Part shown: positions 49,870-59,604 of the stretch, in pieces
Numbering within the stretch: position 1 is the stretch's first letter
How the letters are laid out: each line of letters starts with the position of its first letter
DNA from: Cymbidium sinense
Lineage: Eukaryota > Streptophyta > Magnoliopsida > Asparagales > Orchidaceae
Reading direction: 5' to 3'
Length of the DNA stretch: 64,000 nucleotides
Assembly: GCA_021442155.1 (NCBI GenBank)
Contig: JAKCPB010000360.1
Coordinates: 124,001-188,000 of the forward strand
The notes under the pieces: model-generated
What the model saw: only the letters and a program-made list of their open reading frames with translations
Database searches by the model: none
Told to the model about the DNA's origin: nothing
Program-made: the position numbers and the translations under genes

Positions 49870-52800
49870 GTGAAAGAAATTTTTGCCCCATCGATTTTTG
49901 ACCATTAGATTTGCGCTCTCTATCTTTAGATGGCGTGGGTTGAGTTTGATTGGAATCCATGCTAGATCGAGTTTAGATCTTCCCATTGATCATGGATGAT
50001 CTCTGTTGATCAAGGGGAAGAACTTGAGAGATCTCAGCCGTCCATCCACACATTTTAGATGGATAGTTGAGATAATTCAACACGTTTAGATTTCCAATTA
50101 CCCATTTTTAAATGCGGTGAGATCCCTGACTGTCTGATCTTTGATCAGACAATAGAGGATTAAAGCGTGTGTGCCACCAGCCACCACCCGGGATGTGACA
50201 ACTTAAGTAATCCCCTCACAGCGCAATGCATGTAAAGCACGCGACCGCCGCCGTCACGCTTTGCATCATGAGCCAAGGATTAATTAGGGATTATTTAAAA
50301 TGCTTAATTAATTCTTAATTAACTTAGAGATCTTCTAAAACTCATAACTCCCTCTAGAAAACCTAGAAAAAAGTGAAATAAAATCCTATGGATAGATAAT
50401 TAAACTTAGAACATTTTAAAATTAATTTTGATGAGTTTTGAATTATGCTTTTCTCTGAATTTAGGTTTTATTAGAAAGTTTATTTTACTAATTAATTTTT
50501 AATTAAGCCTTTGATTAATCCAAAATTTATTGGGTATGTTTTAGGGGATGACTTCTTCCTCCCCTAATTTTCTTGGGATTTATTGAAGGCTTGATTAGAT
50601 TAGTTGCATATGATTTTCTTAATTACCCTTCTTATGTAATTAAGCATAATTAGGGTATAATTAGTGATTTTAACCTATGATTAAGGTTGATTAAGGTCAG
50701 ATCCAGTGAGTAGAAGGTTTATGGAATATTTTTAGGGCATTTCCCCTAAGCTAATCTCTAAATCCCCTTTTCACTCCTTAATCTCCTCTTAATTAAGGGT
50801 TAATTCATTAATTATCCCTTTAATCAAATTTTAAAAATTTTAAAAAGTTTTAGAACTTAAATAATCTACTTTGGGTAGATGCTTAGGTGTTTAATATCCT
50901 AAGTTCAATTAAGAAAATTAAAACCCAATTCACATGTGTGAAAGCGTGTTTTGAAATTACTTAAGCTAAACCTCTTAGCTTAATTAATTTTTAATTATGA
51001 GTCAAATTACATTAGGCATTTTCCTTATTAGATGCATTGCAAATTTAAATTCCTTGTGGGTTTTATGTCATCTCATTGGCTCATAATTATTTTGTTAATT
51101 CTTCTAAGGTGGTGTAGGTAAGGGTTAATTAAGTTACTTAATTCATACCTTAACCTAATCAATGCATAAAATGGATCTAATTATTTAAAAATTAAACAAA
51201 CATATCAAACACATGTGGGAATGGGTTAGGAACAGCAAACTCATCTCACCTTTTCAAAATTAAATCAAACTTCAAACTAAACAAAAATCACTTTGAATTC
51301 ACTTTGATTTATTTTAAACTTTCTTATTCCATAAGAATGTCTTTAAGATTTAAGTGAAGTGAGTTTATTTACATGCTTTCATTACTTTGGATCTTTCCCC
51401 CAACATGTTAAGTTGTATGTCATGTGATTCCATGCATTCATAATTTTAAAATTCAAAGTTTAAAATGAAGTTGTTTACTTTATGTCAAATTTGCATGTGT
51501 TGGCTAAAGTAGAAATATAAGTGGCTATTATCACTACAAAATCCAAATTATTTTCAAAACATATAAATCAAATGCCAAATCTGAAAGTGTGCTACATATA
51601 CTTTAATTATGAGTTTGCATGTGATAGATTATAAATGTATGCTTAGCATAGGTTTCCATTCTTTCTTATGTTAGCATAGTTTTGAATAAAGGTTGGTGAG
51701 ATGTAGGGTTCAATTGAAAAAACCCAACACTTACTTAATTCCATATTCTATTCATCTATGCTACCACTTAAGAAGGGCCACCTATACTTGCATACATAAA
51801 TTGCATAAAAAAATGAACCCACTAAACAACTTTAGCATTCTTCTTTTCCATTTCATTTCTTTTATACATATGTTTGTATTTAAGGAAAGTGGTATATTAG
51901 TCTGGAAAACCCCGAGGTTGCGAGGATTTAAGTAGCCCTAAGTAGGTCTTGTACCTTACACCTCTAGTTAACAATAGTGCTGTAGTCACTTATGCCTTTC
52001 TTACTTTCATATGTGTATGTGAAAATTTGGATAAGGAAAACCCTTTCTACTTAAGAAAAATCATGCATATTCAACTTCTAAATTTTCTTAACAAACTCAA
52101 ATTAAAAATAAAGAATTCATAACCTCACCTAAGGCTTAGGTTTAAAATCAAGATAAAATAATTAGCATCCCCTTAGTTGGATGAATATTTATTTTATAAT
52201 ATCATGCACAAATGCATATTATTTCACTCATGATTGGAGGGCTTCCACCTTTTCTAAAGAAACTTGGCTTGACCTTTAAGAGCCATGGTGGAAACTCACC
52301 TCCTCCCTTCTCGCAGATTTTGGCCAATAATTATATTTCTCATGCATTAGTCATATGAATCCTATTAGCCTGAGTCAAAATAATTGTCTAAAATGAAAAT
52401 AAAATGAAATTTGAATTGCATTAGATTTAGGTCATTTGAAGCATGTCCCTTTACATGATGTAGTCTCTTTAGGGAGTGAGTTTAAGGACTTAATCTCTTT
52501 CTAAATAAACAATAGCCTAGCTATCTTGCATAAGCATAAATACTTGCCTACATATATTTAAAATTATAGGAAGAGTTTGTTGGCGGCCACCCCCAGGCTG
52601 TTGTAAGTCCAAGCTCTCGGGTGGTTTGTCCTCTCTTGTGGAGGCAAACCAATTACCCATTTTTGCCTTAGACTTAGATTGTGCTTTTAGCCCTCTCCGA
52701 AGCTCCATAGATTTAGGTTCTGAGGTTGCTTTCCCTCTTTGTGGACCATAAGCTTAAATCCTCACCTCTTAGGCATTCCCTTAATATTGTGTTAATGAAT

Positions 52801-53360
52801 CATAAGTCCTAAATTTTTAAAATAAAAAATGCAACCTAAATAAACTAAATTAATTTCAAAAATGTAAAGCCCAACTATTAGATAGTTTGAGATGCTCACT
52901 AGGTTTTCTAGCATCGTGGGCATCTCATACTTATCTTCATTTTGGCTTCGATAATAACTCCCTCTTTTGATCAATCCTATTTGATCTTCAAAAATAAATC
53001 AATCGATTGATAGTCCTTTCTTATTGAAATCTTCAAAGACAACGATCAGTTACCTTAATCGAGAGTTTTTCTAAGGGATCCCATCCCTTAGGATATAACT
53101 ATGAGGGGAACTTAACGAACCTAGTTTAAAATAAACCTTGCTTTTACTTTTCCATGTAAAGTAGAGGAAGAATCTCATATATATGCATCATCATAGGAGT
53201 CCTTATTGAGGTGATTAGGTCCATTAAAGGGTAGTGACTTCTATCTTGAGATAATACACTACTTCCTTGATGACGTACTGATCACTGAATAAGTACATCT
53301 GTAGATCGCATGACATCCTAAAAGATGAATTTTTATAGGTCTTTCCTTTATTTCTCCCCA
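49870..53360 (+). repeat. 5' LTR of the plus-strand gypsy element, truncated at its start
   Basis: This is the reverse complement of the LTR family. 49870-51430 matches copy 3 from about 33590 down to 31990, 51890-51970 matches the block at 31470-31570, and 52100-53310 matches 29770 down to 28540. A segment equal to about 29770-31400 of copy 3 is missing between 52030 and 52100. The 3' end is placed near 53360 (CTCCCCA), because AAGATTTGAAGGCGACCCC after it aligns with the GATTTTTTTGGCGACTCC after copy 3. About 2.8 kb of the U3 side is absent. No gene is seen. Confidence 0.75.
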
Positions 53361-53386
53361 AAGATTTGAAGGCGACCCCTATAGAA

Positions 53387-54720
53387 ATTTATCCACAACA
53401 TAAATCAATAAAGTAGAAGCCACAGAAAGCTTTTGAGAAGAAGTCCGGGGCAGTGATGGCAGTAGACAAGGGGAAATAGTGGGCTAGAGAGTAGTTTGAG
53501 AGACCTAGTGCTCCAGAACAGTCACTTCCACCTCCTCTACCACCACCGAGGTAGCCCTACTAGCCACCCCAGCAGCCTCCACGGTCTGCACCGCCTCCTC
53601 TTCAGCCACATCATCAGGAGCAATGGTACACATACCGCCACCAGGTAGCTATGCTTCATCCACTCTTTTGGATAAACTTAACAAGCCTTATTCATTTAAG
53701 AGGGAGGTAATCAGGATGATCCTTAAGAATCTCTTAATGAAGCTTGATTTTTAGCTACCCAAACCTAAGAGACCGGAGGAAGTAGGCAAAAGCAATGATC
53801 CTAACTTTTTCCCCTACCACATGTTAGGTCATGTTTTGGAAGATTGCTTCACATTCAAGGACTGTCTTGAACATAGCTTCAAGACTGATGCTATAGTTAT
53901 CCTGAAGGAACACCTTGGGGAACAACCATCCAGTTCCATTAGGGTAATCCTTGGGGATACTTGCGATCCTTCCAAAACCAAAGAAGGTTGGGATATCTCT
54001 TATCCTGCCTCTAAAAAATTGTCTCCAAAATCAAGAAACTTTCCTGTGTGCACGCTCAAACCTCCAACATCAAGGAATGTTTGCAAGTTGTTAAACACTC
54101 GGGAAAGGGGAGCTCAGCCATAATAGCACTATGCCACTGGGATAGCCATGTAGCGCAACCACCAACCGAGTCTAGCCTCCAGTCCACAATTGTAGCTACT
54201 ACTACTCCAGTGACCTCTACTTCAGCTAGTTCTTCTTCTAGTAGACATCTTGTATTGGTGGATGAGGCATCAAATCCCTCACCCCTCTTACTTTACTTGA
54301 TTTCTGCTATATACCTCCTATCAAATCCAAGAAATTAAAGAATAAAGCTAGCTTGAATTACATCTGTGTCACCTCTGATGGGTTGTCTAAATTTATTCCC
54401 AATGATAACTTTTCAAGTCTAAACAATAATTATAACAACTCTGATCTTCCTCTTTCTGATTCAAAGTTAGACCTTCCTTCTCTGAATACTATAGGTTCGC
54501 CTCTTGAGATAGACTTAGAATCATTCGATTTCGAGGGTCCCATAAAAGAAGCTGTAGGTGAGCCTGATGTGCAGGTAGAATCTTCCATTACCCTACCACA
54601 AGAGATCACTGAAGTCAACCTCCATAGTGGCATGGTTCTATCTCCATGGCACACCTCAAGAGAGGAAATAAGTCATTTGGTTAGAGGATGAAAGCCCCTC
54701 CATAAGATGCTCCACTTGGA
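53387..54720 (+). pseudogene. gag, 3' half only (plus strand)
   Basis: From about 53395 the sequence aligns with the minus-strand gag at 19390 downward: ATESF, VMAVDKGK-like residues and a proline-rich stretch, in broken frames. 53640-53800 reads LDKLNKPYSFKREV and LPKPKRPEEVGKSNDP. The zinc knuckle is FFPYHMLGHVLEDCFTFKD (about 53800-53865); the first cysteine has become phenylalanine, while the last cysteine is kept. 53821-54123 then reads EHLGEQPSSSIRVILGDTC and PSKTKEGWDIS. The Ser/Asn-rich linker follows at 54353-54691 (MNYICVTSDGLSKF, LEIDLESFDFEGPIKEAVGEPD). About 1 kb of capsid coding seen in the other element is absent. Confidence 0.8.
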
Positions 54721-55330
54721 TATGCTTGTGGAGGATCAACCTGGTGGACTATTGTCCTCTCTCTCACCTAAGAAAGTTGCCATCTAAGCTAATATATGAT
54801 TCCTTGTCTTATCCAAAGAGATGAGGGAATCACTTAATCAAGGCTCTCCTTGATCTTGAAATATGCTTCAGCTGCTATTGGTGAGGCACATTATTCCCAA
54901 GCTGGGGAATCACTTTCACGGATGAAGACCTTACTTGGGGACATAGACACAACCGTCCCTCATTATAGTGAACATGGGTAGATTCAGACTAGCCAGAGTT
55001 CTCATCGATCCAGGTGCATCAATGAACATTATGAGTTTAAAGACCCTTGCCTATTTGACGATCAACATCTCCACACTCTGAGGAGATCAGGTGATGTTGA
55101 GAGGATTCAATGAACAAGGCGAGCAGACTTTATATCATTTATTCAAATACTTCATTCACCGCTTTGCTCGGTAGGCCTTGGATATATCAGAACAAGATGA
55201 TTCCATCCTCCCTCCATCAGTGCATTAAGTTCAGGAAGGATGAAATTGAGTACTATGTCAAAGGTGATGTTAAGCCATTTTAGTCAGAGAGGTTGAGATA
55301 TATGAGGATGCGACCTACTATCTTCCTCAA
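54721..55330 (+). pseudogene. Aspartic protease domain, active site altered (plus strand)
   Basis: 54960-55045 reads RLARVLIDPGASMNIMSLK. The expected D-S/T-G-A active-site motif is DPGA here (55007-55018), so serine is replaced by proline. FTALLGRPWIYQNKM follows at about 55150-55200, then SSLHQCIKFRKDEIEYYVKGD. Unlike the minus-strand copy, there is no 80-bp duplication and no stop after WIY. A segment between NIMSLK and FTALL is shortened and out of frame (near 55115-55135). The enzyme could not function as written. Confidence 0.8.
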
Positions 55331-56459
55331 AACACCCTTTCTCGTGAACCTAGACAAAATTCAAATTCAAAAGAAAAAGAAAAAGGAAAAGAAAAGGAAG
55401 AAAAATAAGGAAAAAAAAGATAATTAAAAATCCAAGTGAACAAGAAAGAGGAATTGAAGAAGAAATAGAGCTGCATATCACATTCCACCCATAGTTCATT
55501 CCATCATATGGACATGTGAGTAAGATGACTGGACCTCTACCAGGCAGAGGCAAAAATAGAGGCAGTTCTAGAGGTGGAAGACCCCCTGGTTGGCCATTAG
55601 CCAATAGAGGTTATGTTCTAGTTCATAGGAGTACCCCTACTATTCACATAGACATGGAATCCAGCTCGAAGGATGAGTCTAATGTGATTAGTATACCAAC
55701 CAACCCCACTCAGCGGGTTTCATTGGAGGTGACACTCGAGTTGGATAGTGATGAAGACCAGGCCTCCAGACAAAGCAAAGTATTTGAATCAAATGCATGT
55801 GAAACTATTTGACAACTATTGATAACTTTAGCTCTAACCTCACTTTCATCTCAAAAAGCTAAAGGTTTAATAGTTAAGGAATCCCCTCAGTCTTCCAGAG
55901 ATGTCAAGCTGAAGAGATTCATTTTGGGATCATCATCCTCAAGTTCTGAAGTTGATGTAGAACTTGAGGATGATTCATATAAATAATTAATGGAATTGCC
56001 TTTTGATTGGTACTCACCTTGTGTTCTTAATATTTCAAAGAAGGGTTTAATTCCTTATTCATGGTCTAAGCACAGGTCAGAGTATTTCAAAAATCTATGG
56101 AATAATAGAGGTAGGGATGAACAATCAAGATTAGGACTAGGATTTGATATAATGGGTCTAGTTGATGATGACGATTACTGCTTAGTTGTCACCAATCATT
56201 TGGAGTCGATAGGTATTTTTTGCACCAAACTACCTCTTATGAGGATGTTTACTTAGAAACTTCAGATGATCTAGATGATCTCCAAATCAAAGATGCACTG
56301 CCAGAATTTGAAGAGGAGATCCATTCAACAATCGACAAACTTAAAGAAATCAATCTTGGGATAGAAGAAATCCACCCCACATACATTAGTTTATTGAATG
56401 AAGAAGAAACCAATGACTTAGTTAGGCTATTGATTGAGTTTAAGGACTACTTTGCATGA
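55331..56459 (+). pseudogene. Spacer between protease and RT, with a lysine-rich tract (plus strand)
   Basis: A polypurine tract at 55366-55430 encodes KKKKKEKKRKKNKEKK-type sequence. The same tract is on the minus-strand element at 17160-17220. 55516-55812 is open and glycine/arginine-rich at first (PGRGKNRGSSRGGRPP), then QRVSLEVTLELDSDED. 55990-56256 reads ELPFDWYSPCVLNISKKGL and WSKHRSEYFKNLWNNRGRD. 56220-56459 ends EEETNDLVRLLIEFKDYFA. No catalytic motif is recognised. Arginine/glycine patches could bind RNA, which is inference. Confidence 0.65.
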
Positions 56460-57300
56460 AATTATGAAGAAATTCTCAGATTATCTCTTGACCTAGCAGT
56501 CCACAAACTAGCAATAGATCCTAGCGCTAACCCTATCAATCAAGCTCCTAGATGCATGCGATTAGAAATCGAACAATAGGTCATTTTTGAAGTCAAGAAA
56601 TCGATCGATGCTGGTTTCATCAAGGAAGAAAAATACCCTTCCTGGTTACCCAGTGTCATACCAGTTAAGAAGAAGAATGGCCAAATTTGCATTTGTGTCA
56701 ATTTCAAGGACTTAAACAAGGCATGTCCTAAGGATGAGTTTCCTCTTCCTAGACTAGAATTAATGGTGGACATTGCCTTATCTCATGCAGTTTTCTCCTT
56801 CATGGATGGTTCATCTGGCTACAATCAAATCAAGATGGCCCTTGAGGATGAAAGAAACACTACTTTTTGAACCCCAATAAGAATCTATTGTTATAAGGTC
56901 ATGCCTTTTGGCTTTAAAAATATTGGTGCTACATACCAATGGGCCATGACTCAGATCTTCAAAGAACTCATCCATCATCAGGTTGAGTGATATGTTGATG
57001 ATCTAGTAGTCAATAGTAGAGAAAAGGAAGACCACCTCTTTGACTTGAGAGTAGTTTTCAAATGGTTAAGATAATATAACCTCAAAATAAATCCCTGAAG
57101 TGTGCATTCAGAGTAGCTTCAAAAAATTCCTTGGGTTTGTTGTCAACATGGTGAAATAGATCCGAAAGATCAAAGCTATATTAAAAAGGCCACCTCTTAA
57201 AAGTTTAACTCAACTCAGATCTTTCTAAGGATGGTTGGAGATCTTAGATATTTTATTTCCAACCTATCGGGGAGATGCAAGCCATTCTCAACACTTACCA
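56460..57300 (+). pseudogene. Reverse transcriptase, broken (plus strand)
   Basis: Motifs in order are PRCMRLEIEQ with a stop, FIKEEKYPSWLPSVIPVKKKNG, FKDLNKACPKDEFPLP, SFMDGSSGYNQIKMA, VMPFGFKNIGATYQWAMTQIF and HHQVE followed by a TGA stop. The catalytic box YVDDLVV comes next (56991-57011) with both aspartates kept. The in-frame stop directly before the box replaces a cysteine codon seen in the minus-strand copy. The thumb region continues to about 57260 in shifted frames (FLGFVVN, RRPPLKSLTQLRS-like). Confidence 0.85.
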
Positions 57301-57720
57301 AAAAAAATTCCAAGTTCAACTAGGATGACAAGCCCAAGCATGCCTTTGAAGATATTAAGTAGTATTTGGTGAAGCTGCCAGTTCTAGTAGCCACTATCTC
57401 AGGCAGGCCACTCATCCTCTACACTACTACCTTGGATGAATCCCTCAACACTTTGTTGGCCCAAGCCAATGATGAAGGGAAGGAGAGTGTTCTGTACTAC
57501 CTCAACCGTCATCTGATTCCTGTTGAAGCAAACTACCCACCTATCGCAAAACATTACCTAGTTTTGATCTTTGCATCCCAAAAGCTACGACACTATATGT
57601 TTTCTCATAAGGTGAATTGATTTTTAGAACTAATCCACTGTAGTATCTCATGACATGACCAACACTATTTGGATGTTTGGCATGTTGGTCCATGATTCTC
57701 TCACAGTTTGATATGACATT
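57301..57720 (+). pseudogene. RT-linked RNase H (plus strand)
   Basis: The clearest domain of this element. 57366-57620 is open: VKLPVLVATISGRPLILYTT, LDESLNTLLAQANDEGKESV, YYLNRHLIPVEANYPPIAKHY and LVLIFASQKLRHYMFSHKVN. The pattern LLAQ, GKE, YYL, E-NY and LRHYM is that of the Tat RNase H and its RNase H-like fold. A stop follows HKVN, where LISKINHYSISCHG continues in the other copy. It would have degraded the RNA strand of the hybrid. Confidence 0.85.
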
Positions 57721-58235
57721 CATACCCCTCTGTGCGGTAAAAGGTCAAGCACTAGCGAATTTTTTAGCAGCATACCCAATACCTGTTGATTCCTCGCTTA
57801 GTGATGATCTACCTGACGAACAAATCATGAACTTAGGGGAGGTTGACAATTGCCGATGGGAGATGTATTTTGATGGTGCAGCTTTCTTTCATAAAGGAGA
57901 AGCACCATGATCTATTCTTTCACGAAAGGCAGAGGTAGGAATAGTTCTCTTAACTCCAGACTTTGATGTGATGAGATTCTCATACTATCTCTCCAATCCT
58001 TGCACCAACAATGAAGTCAAGTATAAGGCTTTGATTTTCAGTCTGGAGTTAGCCATCACAATGTGTGTCAAAGCATCAACTACGAGGATTCTCAATTGGT
58101 CATCAACCAGATTATCGGGTCCTACAAGGTTCTCAAATCCAAGCTTTGTCATTACCACAAGTATACCTTGAAGCTGTTGGCCCAAATCCCTGAAGTCACC
58201 ATCTATATGGTTCCCTGAGTAGAGAACACAGTAGA
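57721..58235 (+). pseudogene. Second (Tat-type) RNase H, broken (plus strand)
   Basis: 57677-57910 reads VKGQALANFLAAYPIPVDSS, LPDEQIMNLGEVDN and WEMYFDGAAFFHKGEAP, the typical linker and first strand of the extra RNase H, with FDGA at about 57870-57882. A TGA stop follows. The domain continues with VGIVLLTPDFDVMRFSYYLSNPCTNNEVKYKALI (to about 58040), where the E of KYEALI is lysine. A frameshift then hides the DSQLV strand, which is readable in another frame near 58090-58105. This copy shows what the hAT insertion split in the minus-strand copy. Confidence 0.85.
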
Positions 58236-59604
58236 AGATGCTTTGGCCAAACTTGCCAAAGAATTGGTATGTCTGGAAGATGAGTCCATTCCAGTAAGGG
58301 TCCAAAATAGACAAGTCATATCCCTTATTGATGCTGAACTCATCGAGGGACTTTCTCTTGAAGGGGAGGTTGTCGTTGCTAAAATGGACAAGGAGCTGGA
58401 TTGGAGGCAACCGTTCATAGACTATTTGAATACCAAAAAACTACCTCAAGAAAAGTCACAAGCCCATCAGGTGGAACAGAGAGCCCTCTCCTATGCTCTC
58501 GTTGATGGCACCCTATATCGGCAGTCCTTTGATCAAATGTGATTACATTGTTTAGACAAACATGAAGTTTATGGCATTATAACTGAGGTACAATTAGGTA
58601 TATGTAGTGCATCAATCTAGTCTGAAGATGAAGATCAAGATCATGAGATTAGGATACTACTGGCCTTCGATGATTATAGACTGCATGGATGTTGCTAGAA
58701 GATGTCATTAGTGTCAGGTACACGGTGTGGTCTTACATCAATCTCCCAATATTCTACACCCTACATTGGCCTCATGGCCATTTGAGTGTTGGGGTACTAA
58801 CATTGTGGGTCCGATTGATCCTCCTTCTTCCAAGGGTCATTAGTTCATCTTAACTACCACTGACTATTTTTACAAGTGGGTGGAGGCAATCCCACTCAGA
58901 GAGGTCACAACTCAGCATGTGCTTCAATTTTTTAGGAACCATATCATATATAGGTTCAGGGTGCCTCGATGAATTATATCTAATGGTACCGCATTCAAAA
59001 GCAAAGATCAGCTTGCCAAAAGACATGGTATAGATTAGAGATACTCTACCATCTACTACCGAGCAAAGGACTTAGTGGAAGCATTTAACAAAACTCTAAT
59101 CCAAATACTAAAGAAGATTCTTGATGACAATAAATGATAGTGGAATGAGTAGTTGGTTGAAGCCTTATGGGCATACCACACCACATATCAAACTCCAACT
59201 CAATCTACCTCATTTTCCTTAGTGTGTGGGTCCTTTAGAAGTTCAACTCCCATTGCTAAGGATAGCATTAGATAACAAGATCACTACAAAGCAGAATGCA
59301 AAGTTGCAGTTAGAAGAGCTCGAAGGTTTGGAGGAGAGTCACCACGAACCTTGAGTTGATGCTAAAATGATTCAAGCTCACAAGAAGTCCTCCTTAGGTC
59401 TTTTAAGTAGGAGAACTTGTGTTAGTCCTAAGGAGACCAATTGTTACCCATCGAAAGATGGGAGACAAGTTTGAACCCACTTGGCAAGGACCCTATGTCA
59501 TAGAAAAGGCCTACCAAGAAGGATCATATCAGCTCATTGATTGTAAAGGGGAACATCCAATGCTTCTAATTAATGAACTCTATTTAAAGAAATATTACCC
59601 ATAA
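58236..59604 (+). pseudogene. Integrase and preceding linker, catalytic aspartate lost (plus strand)
   Basis: 58243-58542 is open (KELVCLEDESIPVRVQNRQV, ELDWRQPFIDYLNTKKLPQ). The zinc-binding region reads HQSSLKMKIKIMRLGYYWPS and ARRCH, stop, CQVHG (58610-58725), so a stop sits inside the C-x2-C pair. The core shows TTTDYFYKWVEAIPL with the first Asp at 58862-58864. The second catalytic motif reads IISNGTAF at about 58975-58995, lacking the Asp codon that the minus-strand copy keeps. Glu is kept in LVEAFNKTL (59078-59080). The C-terminus (59419-59604) is open: LVLRRPIVTHRKM, KFEPTWQGPYVIEKAYQEGS and ELYLKKYYP, with a TAA stop. It is a dead copy. Confidence 0.85.

Noticed and set aside
57985..58418. 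Minus-strand frames of 141 and 71 residues
   Set aside because: Antisense to the second RNase H and linker of the plus-strand element.
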